Positions 5,888-13,493 are shown, numbered from the stretch's first letter. The stretch: 15,618 nucleotides of DNA from QNZT01 sp964651755 (GCA_964651755.1 CAZYZD010000050.1:1-15618), one strand, 5' to 3'. The notes: a model not told the origin generated them from the sequence alone. Numbers and translations are program-made.

Positions 5888-7246
5888 ATGGGCAGAAAAG
5901 AGACAGAGGAATCCATAGATGCAAAAGTTTCGCATACTGGATTTGAAGATATTATAGGTCATAAACAGGTTAAGCAAAGATTAAAAGCGATTATCAAAAT
6001 ATTCACCAATCCCAAAATTGTTGAGGACTTTAAAATCTCACCTCCTAAAGGAATGCTCATTTACGGTCCTCCAAGTGTGGGAAAACGTATGCTTGCCCGT
6101 GCCTTTGCAAAAGAAGCTGGAGTTAAATATTTTGAGATATCCGGCTCAAAACTTTTTGATACCACATACATTAAAAAAGTTTACAAAAAAGCGCTGGAGA
6201 TTGCACCCTCCATTGTTATACTTGAAAATATCGATATAAAAGGTATTTACCAGGGTGCTATCACAAATATCTCTTTTTCAGACCTTGCCAAAGAGCTTGA
6301 AAACCTTCCGGAAAAAGAGGGAAAATATGTCTTCACCATAGCTACTGCAACAGAATTTGAAGAGATTGATCCAGTACTCTTTACTCCCAACAAACTCGAT
6401 TTTCTTGTCGAAGTTTCCAAACTCGACATGGAAGCAAGAAAGTTTTTTATCGAAAAGATTCTGGAAAAGCCTAACGACGGAAAAATAGATATTAAACGTA
6501 TTGTCAGATATATCACAGGGCTGGGAGCAGCCGATCTGGAACGACTGGGACGTATGGCAGCTCTTGCCGTAATCGAACAGGGGAAAAAAGTCATTACCGA
6601 AGAGATTTTGATTGAGCAAATCAATATCATCAAATACGGTCACAAACTCGAAAACCAAATGATCAAAAATCTTGAACTGGAAATGACAATGACAGCCTAT
6701 CATGAAGCTGCCCATGCAGTACTCTCCTATCTTCTGCTGCCGGATGTCAAAATAGAACAAATCACCATCTCACCGCGCAGTAAAACACTGGGATTTGTTT
6801 CCTATAACGAACAGGATCAGGTTGCTACAGTCACAAAAGAGGAGATTTTTCATGATATCTGTGTTCTGATGGCCGGACAAACTGCAAAGATAAAAAAAGC
6901 AGGCAAAAAGGCAATCGATACAGGTGCAGTCGATGATCTCTATCAGGCAAGTTTTCAGGCTTACAATGCCATCGCCGTACTGGGGATGGATAAAGAACTC
7001 GGATTTATCAATATCAATGCTGTAACATCCTCTGACCTCTACTTCCTTAGTGAAAATATCGAAAAGAGATTTTTAAAATGGATACATGAAGCCCAGAAGA
7101 TTACAGCAAAACTCATAGATGAACATTGGAAAGAGATCGATACACTGGCAAAAGTACTGATTGAAAAAGAGGTTGTCGAGAGTGACGAACTTGTCAAAAT
7201 TGTGGGAAAACAGAAAAAACATTCTGTTCTGCCTGCTACACTTTAG
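5888..7246 (+). CDS. Soluble FtsH-like zinc protease with degenerate AAA+ domain
   Basis: 452 residues matching FtsH from the AAA domain to the M41 protease domain, with no membrane segments (FtsH proper is ~600-650 with two). AAA part (about 18-250): Walker A is GPPSVGKR (60-67; FtsH GPPGTGKT), Walker B is ILENID (111-116; FtsH IDEID) so the catalytic Asp-Glu pair is Glu-Asn, and the arginine-finger motif RPGRFD is TPNKLD (166-171), losing both Arg. The FVG pore motif is also absent. ATP hydrolysis by the normal mechanism is doubtful. Protease part (about 265-440): the zinc motif YHEAAHAV (His272, Glu273, His276) and the third ligand in TGAVDDL (Asp350) are intact. The gene has an own TATAAT promoter, an inverted repeat in the leader, AAAGG before ATG, and the patatin gene 9 bp after it. 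It is not the housekeeping ftsH; substrate unknown. Codons are read through without any frameshift. Confidence 0.88.
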   Translation: MGRKETEESIDAKVSHTGFEDIIGHKQVKQRLKAIIKIFTNPKIVEDFKISPPKGMLIYGPPSVGKRMLARAFAKEAGVKYFEISGSKLFDTTYIKKVYKKALEIAPSIVILENIDIKGIYQGAITNISFSDLAKELENLPEKEGKYVFTIATATEFEEIDPVLFTPNKLDFLVEVSKLDMEARKFFIEKILEKPNDGKIDIKRIVRYITGLGAADLERLGRMAALAVIEQGKKVITEEILIEQINIIKYGHKLENQMIKNLELEMTMTAYHEAAHAVLSYLLLPDVKIEQITISPRSKTLGFVSYNEQDQVATVTKEEIFHDICVLMAGQTAKIKKAGKKAIDTGAVDDLYQASFQAYNAIAVLGMDKELGFININAVTSSDLYFLSENIEKRFLKWIHEAQKITAKLIDEHWKEIDTLAKVLIEKEVVESDELVKIVGKQKKHSVLPATL

Positions 7247-7255
7247 GAATTTATT

Positions 7256-8143
7256 ATGCAAAAAAAGACAGTTTCACTGGTCCTTGGAAGCGGCGGAGCA
7301 AGAGGTTATGCTCACATTGGAGTTATCGAAGTTCTGGAAAAATCCGGCTATGAAATAAAATCGATCTCAGGTTCTTCTATGGGGGCACTCATCGGGGGAC
7401 TCTATGCTGCAGGGAAACTCAATGATTATAAAAAATGGGTACTTTCACTGGATATATTTTCGGTTTTAAAACTGGTAGATTTTTCATTTGCCGCTACAGG
7501 TGTCATCAAAGGAGATAAAGTTTTTGATGTACTGGAGACACTTGTCGGTAAAAATGTTCAAATTGAGGATCTTCCCATCGACTTTACTGCAGTCGCAACC
7601 GATATCAATACACAGAAAGAAGTGTGGTTCCAGGAGGGAAATCTTTTAAGTGCTATTCGCGCTTCTATTGCAATTCCCACAGTCTTTACACCTCAGCAAA
7701 ATAACAAAAAACAACTTCTGGTAGACGGTGGTATTTTAAATCCTCTCCCCACCGTACCGCTTCTATCAGATACCAATGACCTGCTCATCGCTGTCAATCT
7801 CAACGGTGAAAAAAAAGCAGACAAACTCCTGCAAAAACAATCAGAGATTGAAAACAGTATGCAGGCAAAAATAACAGAGTTTATACAGAAAAATTTTTTA
7901 ACTACTGAAACGGAAGAAAAAGAACCCAATTACTTCAGTATTGTTTCCAAAACAATCGAAACTATGCAAAATCTCATCACCCGATATGAACTTGCAGCAC
8001 ATCAACCTGATATTGTAATTGACATTCCTAAAAATCTGTGTGGTTTCTATGAGTTTCATGAAGCTGAAAAGATAATCAGTTATGGTCGTAATGTCGCCCA
8101 AAAAGCACTTCATGAACATGAAAAACTTGAAGATATTCTCTAA
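7256..8143 (+). CDS. Patatin-like phospholipase (RssA type)
   Basis: 295-residue serine acyl hydrolase with a Ser-Asp dyad. Seen: oxyanion motif GSGGARGYAH (11-20), nucleophile elbow GSSMG with Ser41, and DGG with Asp157 in VDGGILNPLP. These three motifs in this order define the bacterial RssA/YchK-like patatin group, which releases fatty acids from lipids. No signal peptide or transmembrane segment is seen, so it is cytoplasmic or peripheral at the membrane. The C-terminal ~120 residues are charged and helical (Lys- and Glu-rich, 190-215). The ribosome site AGGA overlaps the stop of the FtsH-like gene 9 bp before, so the two are cotranscribed and probably coupled. The substrate cannot be told from sequence. 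Confidence 0.9.
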   Translation: MQKKTVSLVLGSGGARGYAHIGVIEVLEKSGYEIKSISGSSMGALIGGLYAAGKLNDYKKWVLSLDIFSVLKLVDFSFAATGVIKGDKVFDVLETLVGKNVQIEDLPIDFTAVATDINTQKEVWFQEGNLLSAIRASIAIPTVFTPQQNNKKQLLVDGGILNPLPTVPLLSDTNDLLIAVNLNGEKKADKLLQKQSEIENSMQAKITEFIQKNFLTTETEEKEPNYFSIVSKTIETMQNLITRYELAAHQPDIVIDIPKNLCGFYEFHEAEKIISYGRNVAQKALHEHEKLEDIL

Positions 8144-8159
8144 AACTAACAAAGTTTTA
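8141..8159 (+). terminator. Weak hairpin at the end of the patatin gene
   Basis: TAAAACT / AGTTTTA with loop AACAA, beginning in the stop codon. Only one G-C pair and no T-run after it, so read-through into the next gene is possible. Confidence 0.25.
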
Positions 8160-8190
8160 AAAATTAAGTTTATCAAGTGCACAATTATTT

Positions 8191-8199
8191 TGGTATAAT
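8191..8199 (+). promoter_or_regulatory. Extended -10 promoter of the host-attachment family gene
   Basis: TGGTATAAT with perfect TATAAT at 8194-8199; start near 8206. The short leader holds AAGGAGG (8220-8226), the best Shine-Dalgarno in the window, 5 bases before ATG. Confidence 0.7.
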
Positions 8200-8231
8200 A
8201 CTTTCTGTAGATTTCTAACAAGGAGGAGATC

Positions 8232-8684
8232 ATGAAATTGGAAAATACACTTATCATTGTCGCAGATTTAGGAGAGTTAAAAGTTTATAAACCTATTAAA
8301 CATGAAGCTATTGTAAATGGCGGTCATGAATTGAAAATTTCTTATTCATTAGAATTATTAAATGATTTGGATTATATTGCACCACATAAAAAAATCAGCG
8401 ATATTGTCAGCGATAAAGCGGGTAATTTTAAAGGTGGTAATGTAGAAGATAATAAAATTGAAGATGAAATTGAAAAAAGAACATTAAAAGATGTCGCAAA
8501 TGACATTGAAACTATTGTTAAAAACGAAAAACCAAAACAACTTTTTCTGGCATTTCCAAAAGAAATGCATCCAAGCCTTATGGATGAACTCTCTGCTGAA
8601 ACAAAAGCACTCATCACAAAAAATCTCCAGGCAAACCTTGTCAAAGAAGATAAAAATAAATTATTAACACATTTTTCATCTTGA
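8232..8684 (+). CDS. Host-attachment family protein (possible baeRF-like)
   Basis: 150 residues. The layout agrees with the family named 'protein required for attachment to host cells': an N-terminal beta strand with a small polar turn (TLIIVADLGELKVYKP), a charged variable middle (NFKGGNVEDNKIEDEIEKR), then a helix (KDVANDIETIVKNEKPKQ), a strand LFLAFPKEMHPSLMDEL and the closing AETKALITKNLQANLVKEDKNKLLTHF. That last segment is the most diagnostic. The family has been linked to bacterial relatives of the eRF1 release-factor core, so a ribosome-related role is possible; the attachment name derives from Agrobacterium and need not apply. No signal peptide. It stands alone with its own extended -10 promoter, strong ribosome site and 13-bp terminator, which suggests high, independently controlled expression. 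Confidence 0.72.
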   Translation: MKLENTLIIVADLGELKVYKPIKHEAIVNGGHELKISYSLELLNDLDYIAPHKKISDIVSDKAGNFKGGNVEDNKIEDEIEKRTLKDVANDIETIVKNEKPKQLFLAFPKEMHPSLMDELSAETKALITKNLQANLVKEDKNKLLTHFSS

Positions 8685-8716
8685 TGTAAAAGGGAGTTTA
8701 TCTCCCTTTTACATTT
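8684..8716 (+). terminator. Strong intrinsic terminator after the host-attachment family gene
   Basis: Thirteen-base perfect stem ATGTAAAAGGGAG / CTCCCTTTTACAT, loop TTTAT, starting at the last base of the stop codon; only a short TT tail follows. Confidence 0.85.
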
Positions 8717-8747
8717 AAATACTCCTCATACCTTTTAATCTATAATT

Positions 8748-8756
8748 TGTTATAAT
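8748..8756 (+). promoter_or_regulatory. Extended -10 promoter of the rpiB-ychF operon
   Basis: TGTTATAAT with perfect TATAAT at 8751-8756; start near 8763. No -35 seen. The leader is about 22 bases. This is the only clear promoter before the eight-gene run that ends at 14593. Confidence 0.7.
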
Positions 8757-8784
8757 AGATCAAAAATAGGATACAAATTTAGAT

Positions 8785-9213
8785 ATGAAATATTATATTG
8801 CAACAGATCATGCAGGTGTGGTTATCAAAGATAGCGTAAAAAAAATGGTTGAAGATCTTGGTCATGAAATCATTGACTTGGGACCATTTTCAACAGATCG
8901 TGTAGATTATCCGGATTTTGCACATAAATTGGCAAATGCTGTTTTAGAAGATTCCAACAGTTTTGGTATCCTGATTTGTGGTACGGGGATTGGTATGAGT
9001 CTTGCAGCAAATAAACATCACGGTATCAGAGCTGCACTTTGTCATGATGCATACACAGCCGAAATGGCACGAGCACACAATGATGCAAATGTACTCTGTT
9101 TCGGAGAACGTGTTGTAGGAGTTGGGGTGATTGAGTCAATTTTAAAGGCATGGGACTCTACTGAATTTGAAGGTGGCAGACATGCCAACCGGGTCGCAAA
9201 AATAGAACAGTAA
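8785..9213 (+). CDS. rpiB: Ribose-5-phosphate isomerase B
   Basis: 142 residues, usual RpiB length. Interconverts ribose 5-phosphate and ribulose 5-phosphate in the pentose phosphate pathway. Seen: ATDHAG (6-11) with Asp8-His9 of the phosphate and ring-opening site, catalytic Cys65 in GILICGTGIGMS, and His98 in RAHNDANVLCFGER. All key residues of the E. coli enzyme have counterparts. First gene of its operon. The ribosome site is weak: AGGA lies 13 bases before the ATG, farther than usual. Its product feeds PRPP synthesis, which the apt and trp reactions use or depend on, though such a link is inference. Confidence 0.95.
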   Translation: MKYYIATDHAGVVIKDSVKKMVEDLGHEIIDLGPFSTDRVDYPDFAHKLANAVLEDSNSFGILICGTGIGMSLAANKHHGIRAALCHDAYTAEMARAHNDANVLCFGERVVGVGVIESILKAWDSTEFEGGRHANRVAKIEQ

Positions 9214-9214
9214 A

Positions 9215-9547
9215 ATGTTTACAGACTGGCTTGTATATACACTTTTTGTTTTTGTCATTCTTTATCTGTTGATCATGTTAAATTATTACAAAACACTCTA
9301 TAAAAGAGAGCTCAGTCTCAATCAAATCAAAAAAAGCAATATCGACGAAAGCAAATTGATTATCCGAAAATACCGGCTGCAGCTGCAACGTGCTATTGGT
9401 AACATCGACATACTCACCGAAGAGTTGGAAAAGGCGAAAAACAATATTAAAACGCTCAGAGCCAGAAGTTCCCAGCAAAAACTCGAAAATGATCAATTGC
9501 AACAAAAAATCAAAGAACTTGAAGAGCGTATAGAAGCACTTATCTAA
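9215..9547 (+). CDS. Membrane-anchored coiled-coil protein, unknown function
   Basis: 110 residues. One N-terminal membrane helix (about 5-23, LVYTLFVFVILYLLIML), then a basic stretch (KTLYKREL) that should sit at the cytoplasmic face, and a long coiled coil (about 45-110) rich in Leu, Gln, Glu and Lys (LEKAKNNIKTLRARSSQQ...LEERIEALI). No enzyme motif. It starts 1 base after the rpiB stop, so it is certainly cotranscribed. It could be a scaffold or oligomer; resemblance to FtsB-like or other small coiled-coil membrane proteins is only in architecture. Family not recognised. Confidence 0.8.
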   Translation: MFTDWLVYTLFVFVILYLLIMLNYYKTLYKRELSLNQIKKSNIDESKLIIRKYRLQLQRAIGNIDILTEELEKAKNNIKTLRARSSQQKLENDQLQQKIKELEERIEALI

Positions 9548-9557
9548 GGAGAAACGC

Positions 9558-9644
9558 ATGGAAATAGAGATGTTCGGTTATGTTTTGTTCGGACTTACAT
9601 TACTAGGCTTTGCAGCCGCAAAATTTTTTATGTTTAGAGATTAA
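9558..9644 (+). CDS. 28-residue single-helix membrane protein
   Basis: A small frame from ATG 9558 to TAA 9642-9644 encodes 28 residues: a short acidic head (MEIEMFG), one hydrophobic helix (about YVLFGLTLLGFAAAKFF) with a Gly-Ala-rich face, and a basic-acidic tail (MFRD). TAAGGAG lies 8 bases before the ATG, a strong ribosome site. It exactly fills the space between two genes: 10 bases after the coiled-coil stop and 4 bases before the apt ATG, which itself has a poor ribosome site, so apt may depend on translation of this frame. Function unknown. Good ribosome site, helix and fit make it more than chance, though length alone gives little statistical support. Confidence 0.65.
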   Translation: MEIEMFGYVLFGLTLLGFAAAKFFMFRD

Positions 9645-9648
9645 AAAA

Positions 9649-10203
9649 ATGAAAACACTTTCAACAGAAGATAAAGCTTATTTATTAAGTAAGATTCGAG
9701 ATATTCCTGATTTTCCAAAACCGGGAATCATTTTTAAAGATATCACCACATTACTCAAAGATAAAGATGCCCTCAACTTTTTGATGGATCATCTTCAGGC
9801 ACGTTACGAAGAGATGGATATAGATTTTATTGCGGGTATTGACAGTCGCGGGTTTATTTTCGGTTCCATTCTGGCAGATCGCCTGAAAAAAGGATTTGTA
9901 CCAATCCGTAAACACGGCAAACTTCCCTACACAACTATCGGTGAAAAATATGCCCTCGAATATGGTTTTGATGAGATTGAAATTCATATCGATGCATTTG
10001 AATGTGATAAACCCAAAGCAAATGTATTATTGGTGGATGATTTGATCGCAACAGGCGGTACTGCAAAAGCGGCAGCGAACCTCATCGAAAAATCCGGTGC
10101 TCACTGTATCGAAGCCTGCTTCATTTTAAACTTAACATTTTTAAGAGGTGACACGGAGCTGAAAAAACTTGCTCCAGTCTATTCTGTTCTGGAGATTAAC
10201 TAG
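9649..10203 (+). CDS. apt: Adenine phosphoribosyltransferase
   Basis: 184 residues. Makes AMP from adenine and PRPP (purine salvage, cytoplasm). Seen: IPDFPKPGIIFKDITTLL (19-36) typical of Apt, AGIDSRGFIFG (62-72), flexible-loop RKHGKLPYTTIGEKYALEYG (87-106) and the PRPP-binding NVLLVDDLIATGGTA (125-139) with Asp130-Asp131. The frame continues upstream to a TTG at 9610, but that would overlap the 28-residue gene and add residues unlike the family; the ATG at 9649 gives the standard N-terminus. The stop is followed at once by trpB. Confidence 0.95.
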   Translation: MKTLSTEDKAYLLSKIRDIPDFPKPGIIFKDITTLLKDKDALNFLMDHLQARYEEMDIDFIAGIDSRGFIFGSILADRLKKGFVPIRKHGKLPYTTIGEKYALEYGFDEIEIHIDAFECDKPKANVLLVDDLIATGGTAKAAANLIEKSGAHCIEACFILNLTFLRGDTELKKLAPVYSVLEIN

Positions 10204-11406
10204 ATGTATATTCCGAAACCATCCCCTTATGATCCCGATGAAAAAGGACATTTTGGTATTTTTGGAGGACGTTACGTTCCTGAAACCTTGATGCCTATCC
10301 TGCTTGATCTGGACAAAAGCTATCGTAAACTTCGTTTTGATAAAGATTTCTGGAAAGAGGTAGACTACTATTATAAAGAGTATGTAGGTCGTCCAAATCC
10401 TCTCTATTTTGCTGCCAATCTAAGCAAAGAACTTGGTGCAAAAGTCTATCTTAAAAGAGAAGACCTCAACCATACCGGAGCACACAAAATCAATCACTGT
10501 ATTGCGCAGGCAGTACTGGCTAAAAGACTTGGAAAAAAGAAAATTATTGCTGAGACCGGTGCAGGACAGCATGGTGTCGCAACCGCAACAGTAGCTGCAC
10601 TGTTTGGACTGGAGTGTGAAATCTTTATGGGTGCAAAAGATGTTGCCCGCCAGGAGCTGAATGTCTTTCGTATGAAACTGCTGGGTGCAAAAGTACACTC
10701 TGTGGAATCAGGGAGTAAAACACTTAAAGATGCCATGAATGACGCTATTCGTCACTGGGTTACACATGCCAGAGATACCTATTATCTCATAGGCACAGTT
10801 GCAGGACCGCACCCCTACCCTATGATGGTACGGGATATTCAATCTATCATTGGATATGAAGCACGAAAACAGATTCTTGAAAAAGAGAATACTCTGCCGG
10901 ATTATGTCATTGCCTGTATTGGGGGCGGCAGCAATGCAGTGGGGATTTTCAACCATTTTCTGGGAGATGAGAAAACAACTTGTATCGGTATCGAAGCGGG
11001 AGGACTTGGGCTTGACAGTAAACATGGTGCAAGCCTTGCAAAAGGAAGTCCCGGTGTTCTGCATGGACAAATGAGTTATCTGCTTCAGGATGAAGATGGG
11101 CAGATTCTGGAAGCGCACTCTATTTCAGCAGGTCTGGACTATCCCGGAATCGGTCCTGAACATGCCTATCTTAAAGAGATTGGTGCAGCACAGTATGAAT
11201 CGATTACCGATGATGAGGCACTTGAAGCTTTTGTCTGGCTTTCACAAAAAGAGGGAATTATTCCTGCATTTGAAAGTTCTCATGCAATCGCACAACTTAA
11301 AAAAATGCCCAAAGAAGAGATATTTGACAAAATAATCATTGTCAATCTCTCCGGACGCGGTGACAAAGATATGATGCAGGCAAAAGATCTGCTTCATTTT
11401 GATTAA
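10204..11406 (+). CDS. trpB: Tryptophan synthase beta chain
   Basis: 400 residues, full-length TrpB1 type. Condenses indole with serine to tryptophan using PLP, normally in an alpha2-beta2 complex with TrpA. Seen: FGGRYVPETLMP (20-31), PLP lysine Lys95 in HTGAHKINH, catalytic Glu117 in AETGAGQHG, and the PLP phosphate site GGGSNAVG (240-247). The start ATG follows the apt stop with no gap; GGAGA inside apt is the ribosome site. No trpA or other trp gene is in the window, so trpB is apart from the rest of the pathway here. The TrpA-contact stretch (RDIQSIIGYEARKQI) is present, which argues for a normal TrpB and not the stand-alone TrpB2 form. Confidence 0.95.
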   Translation: MYIPKPSPYDPDEKGHFGIFGGRYVPETLMPILLDLDKSYRKLRFDKDFWKEVDYYYKEYVGRPNPLYFAANLSKELGAKVYLKREDLNHTGAHKINHCIAQAVLAKRLGKKKIIAETGAGQHGVATATVAALFGLECEIFMGAKDVARQELNVFRMKLLGAKVHSVESGSKTLKDAMNDAIRHWVTHARDTYYLIGTVAGPHPYPMMVRDIQSIIGYEARKQILEKENTLPDYVIACIGGGSNAVGIFNHFLGDEKTTCIGIEAGGLGLDSKHGASLAKGSPGVLHGQMSYLLQDEDGQILEAHSISAGLDYPGIGPEHAYLKEIGAAQYESITDDEALEAFVWLSQKEGIIPAFESSHAIAQLKKMPKEEIFDKIIIVNLSGRGDKDMMQAKDLLHFD

Positions 11407-11430
11407 TCTACTAAAAAGCAGGCAATAAAA

Positions 11431-12009
11431 GTGGAAGAGACTCTTGTGCATCTGCTTCATGAACATGGCTATATTGTTCTTTTTTTCTGGAGCATTCTGG
11501 AAGGAGAACTTGGACTTATCATGGCAGGTATTTTAACCCATACAGGGCATATGAATCTCTTTTTAGCTATCTTTGTTGCCGGTATTGGCGGTTTTACGGG
11601 TGATCAAATCTATTTTTATATTGGAAGATATTCCAAAAAGTATATTCATAAAAAGATGCGAAAACACCGACGAAAATTTGCTGTGGCACATTTGCTTTTA
11701 AAGAGATATGGTTGGCCGATTATTTTTATGCAACGTTATATGTATGGACTACGAACGGTTATTCCGATGTCTATAGGATTGACGCGTTATTCGGCAAAAA
11801 AATTTGCACTTATCAACCTGCTCAGTGCCTGGGTTTGGGCAGCCATCACAATACTCCCTGCATACTGGTTCGGAGAAGAGATATTGACACTGCTTAAATA
11901 TGCAAAAGCACACTGGTATTTTGCCCTGCCTGTTATACTTTTGGCTTTGGGCGGATTATATATCATAAGTAAAAAAATAGAAAAAAATCTTGAGGAGAGA
12001 GGGAAATAA
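11431..12009 (+). CDS. DedA-family membrane protein
   Basis: 192 residues, typical of DedA (VTT domain) proteins, a family that includes undecaprenyl-phosphate and phospholipid translocases of the inner membrane. Hydrophobic segments lie at about 14-37, 42-64, 124-147 and 162-181. Family residues seen: Glu24 (ILEGELGL), Asp58 in GGFTGDQIYFYIGR, and the Arg motif MQRYMYGLRTVIPMSIGL (Arg102, Arg108). Between 66 and 92 is a strongly basic loop. Start is GTG at 11431 with CAGG 8 bases before; it lies 24 bp after trpB. Substrate cannot be told from the sequence, so no symbol is given. Confidence 0.88.
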   Translation: MEETLVHLLHEHGYIVLFFWSILEGELGLIMAGILTHTGHMNLFLAIFVAGIGGFTGDQIYFYIGRYSKKYIHKKMRKHRRKFAVAHLLLKRYGWPIIFMQRYMYGLRTVIPMSIGLTRYSAKKFALINLLSAWVWAAITILPAYWFGEEILTLLKYAKAHWYFALPVILLALGGLYIISKKIEKNLEERGK

Positions 12010-12011
12010 AT

Positions 12012-13493
12012 ATGAAATTTACTGTAACAGAAGAAAAAATCGGGGTTGTACAAGCTGACTGTGAAATTGTCATCGTCATTGACGGCAATCTGGAACACAA
12101 ATGGATCAAAGAAAAAACGGATTTGGAGACACTTGATTTTAAGGGAAAACTTGATGATGTTGCTTTTTTACCGCATCAGCACCGTGTTTATGCGGGTGTA
12201 GATTCACTTGATCGTGATGAGATAAGACTTGCGGTAGCCAATGCACTCAAAGCCATTAAAAAAGCGAAATACAAAACCGTTAAAATCGCATCTTATGTCA
12301 AAGATTGCCCGGTAACCAATACTAAAGCGATTGTAGAAGGTGCAAAGCTTGGTACATATTCCTTTGAAAAATACAAAAGTGAAAAAAATCCACTCACCAT
12401 AGAAGAGCTGATAATATCACTCGAAGAGTATGCAGATAAAAAGCTTAATCTTGAACCTGCCCAAAAATCAGTAACAGAAGCTGAGATCATCGCAGAAGTG
12501 ACCAATCATGCAAAAGAGATTGTAAATACACCACCGGAAGATATGACTCCCGCACGTCTGAGTGAATATGCTCTGGAGATGGCAAAAGAACTTGAAGATG
12601 TCACCTGTTTTGTGGGTGATGAAAACTTTCTGGAAGAACAAAATATGGGTGCATTTTTGGCAGTCAGCCGTGCAAGCGCCCATGCCCCGCGATTTATCCA
12701 TCTTATCTACAAGCCTGACAATGCGCAGGAAAAATTTGTCTTTGTCGGCAAAGGATTGACTTATGACAGTGGCGGTCTGAGTCTGAAACCAAGTGACTAT
12801 ATGGTTTCTATGAAAGCAGACAAAAGCGGTGCCGCGGCTGCGATCTCGATTTTGGAAGGTGCTGCCAGACTTAAAGTACCGTTTGAAGTACATGCCATCA
12901 TAGGTGCCTGTGAAAACATGATCGGTGGCAACGCCTATAAACCGGATGATGTCCTTGTCGCCAAAAATGGGAAAACTATCGAAGTACGCAACACGGATGC
13001 AGAAGGACGATTGGTTCTGGCAGACTGTCTTTGCTATGCAACAGAACAGAAACCTGACTACCTTGTTGATCTTGCAACACTTACCGGAGCCTGTGTTGTT
13101 GCCGTCGGAGAATATACCACCGGTGTTATGGGACACAGCAGTCCTTTAAAACATTCTATCATGGCAGCAGCCACCAAAAGTGGAGAGTTGACAGGTTCGC
13201 TCCCTTTTAACCGCTACCTTAAAAAACTTCTCAAAAGTAATATCGCCGATATCTCAAATATCAGCTCTTCCAGATATGGTGGAGCAATCACAGCGGCTCT
13301 CTTTTTAGACAACTTTGTCGAAGAGGAGTATAAGGAAAAATGGATCCATCTGGATATCGCAGGACCTGCCTATGTCGAAAAGGACTGGGGCTATAACCAG
13401 TGTGGCGCCACCGGTGCCGGTGTACGTATGTGTCTCTACTGGATGAAAGATATCGCATACAAATCTTCAAACCATCACAAGAAGGAGCAGTAA
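12012..13493 (+). CDS. pepA: Leucyl aminopeptidase (M17 family)
   Basis: 493 residues; cytoplasmic hexameric two-metal enzyme that removes N-terminal residues. The catalytic C-terminal domain starts near 155. Metal ligands line up with E. coli PepA at identical spacing: Lys247 and Asp252 (GKGLTYDSGGLS), Asp270 (MKADKSGAA), Asp329 and Glu331 in the signature NTDAEGRLVLAD (327-338), with Arg333. The variant MKADKSG instead of MKYDMGG is, as I recall, also found in Helicobacter PepA. The N-terminal domain (1-150) is divergent, as is usual. Begins 2 bp after dedA with GAGGAGAGGG upstream; its TAA shares one base with the ychF ATG. E. coli PepA also binds DNA; nothing here tests that. Confidence 0.95.
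   Translation: MKFTVTEEKIGVVQADCEIVIVIDGNLEHKWIKEKTDLETLDFKGKLDDVAFLPHQHRVYAGVDSLDRDEIRLAVANALKAIKKAKYKTVKIASYVKDCPVTNTKAIVEGAKLGTYSFEKYKSEKNPLTIEELIISLEEYADKKLNLEPAQKSVTEAEIIAEVTNHAKEIVNTPPEDMTPARLSEYALEMAKELEDVTCFVGDENFLEEQNMGAFLAVSRASAHAPRFIHLIYKPDNAQEKFVFVGKGLTYDSGGLSLKPSDYMVSMKADKSGAAAAISILEGAARLKVPFEVHAIIGACENMIGGNAYKPDDVLVAKNGKTIEVRNTDAEGRLVLADCLCYATEQKPDYLVDLATLTGACVVAVGEYTTGVMGHSSPLKHSIMAAATKSGELTGSLPFNRYLKKLLKSNIADISNISSSRYGGAITAALFLDNFVEEEYKEKWIHLDIAGPAYVEKDWGYNQCGATGAGVRMCLYWMKDIAYKSSNHHKKEQ

Noticed and set aside
9610..9648. Upstream TTG extension of apt by 13 codons
   Set aside because: It overlaps the 28-residue frame, lacks a ribosome site, and adds residues not found at Apt N-termini; ATG 9649 is preferred.
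12468..13136. Long minus-strand frame of 222 codons inside pepA
   Set aside because: Shadow of pepA: Cys/His/Phe-rich composition, no ribosome site, and the plus-strand gene has all family motifs.
13400..13492. Upstream extension of ychF inside pepA
   Set aside because: The ATG at 13493 has GAAGGAG before it and yields the universal YchF N-terminus; the extension is just open frame within pepA.
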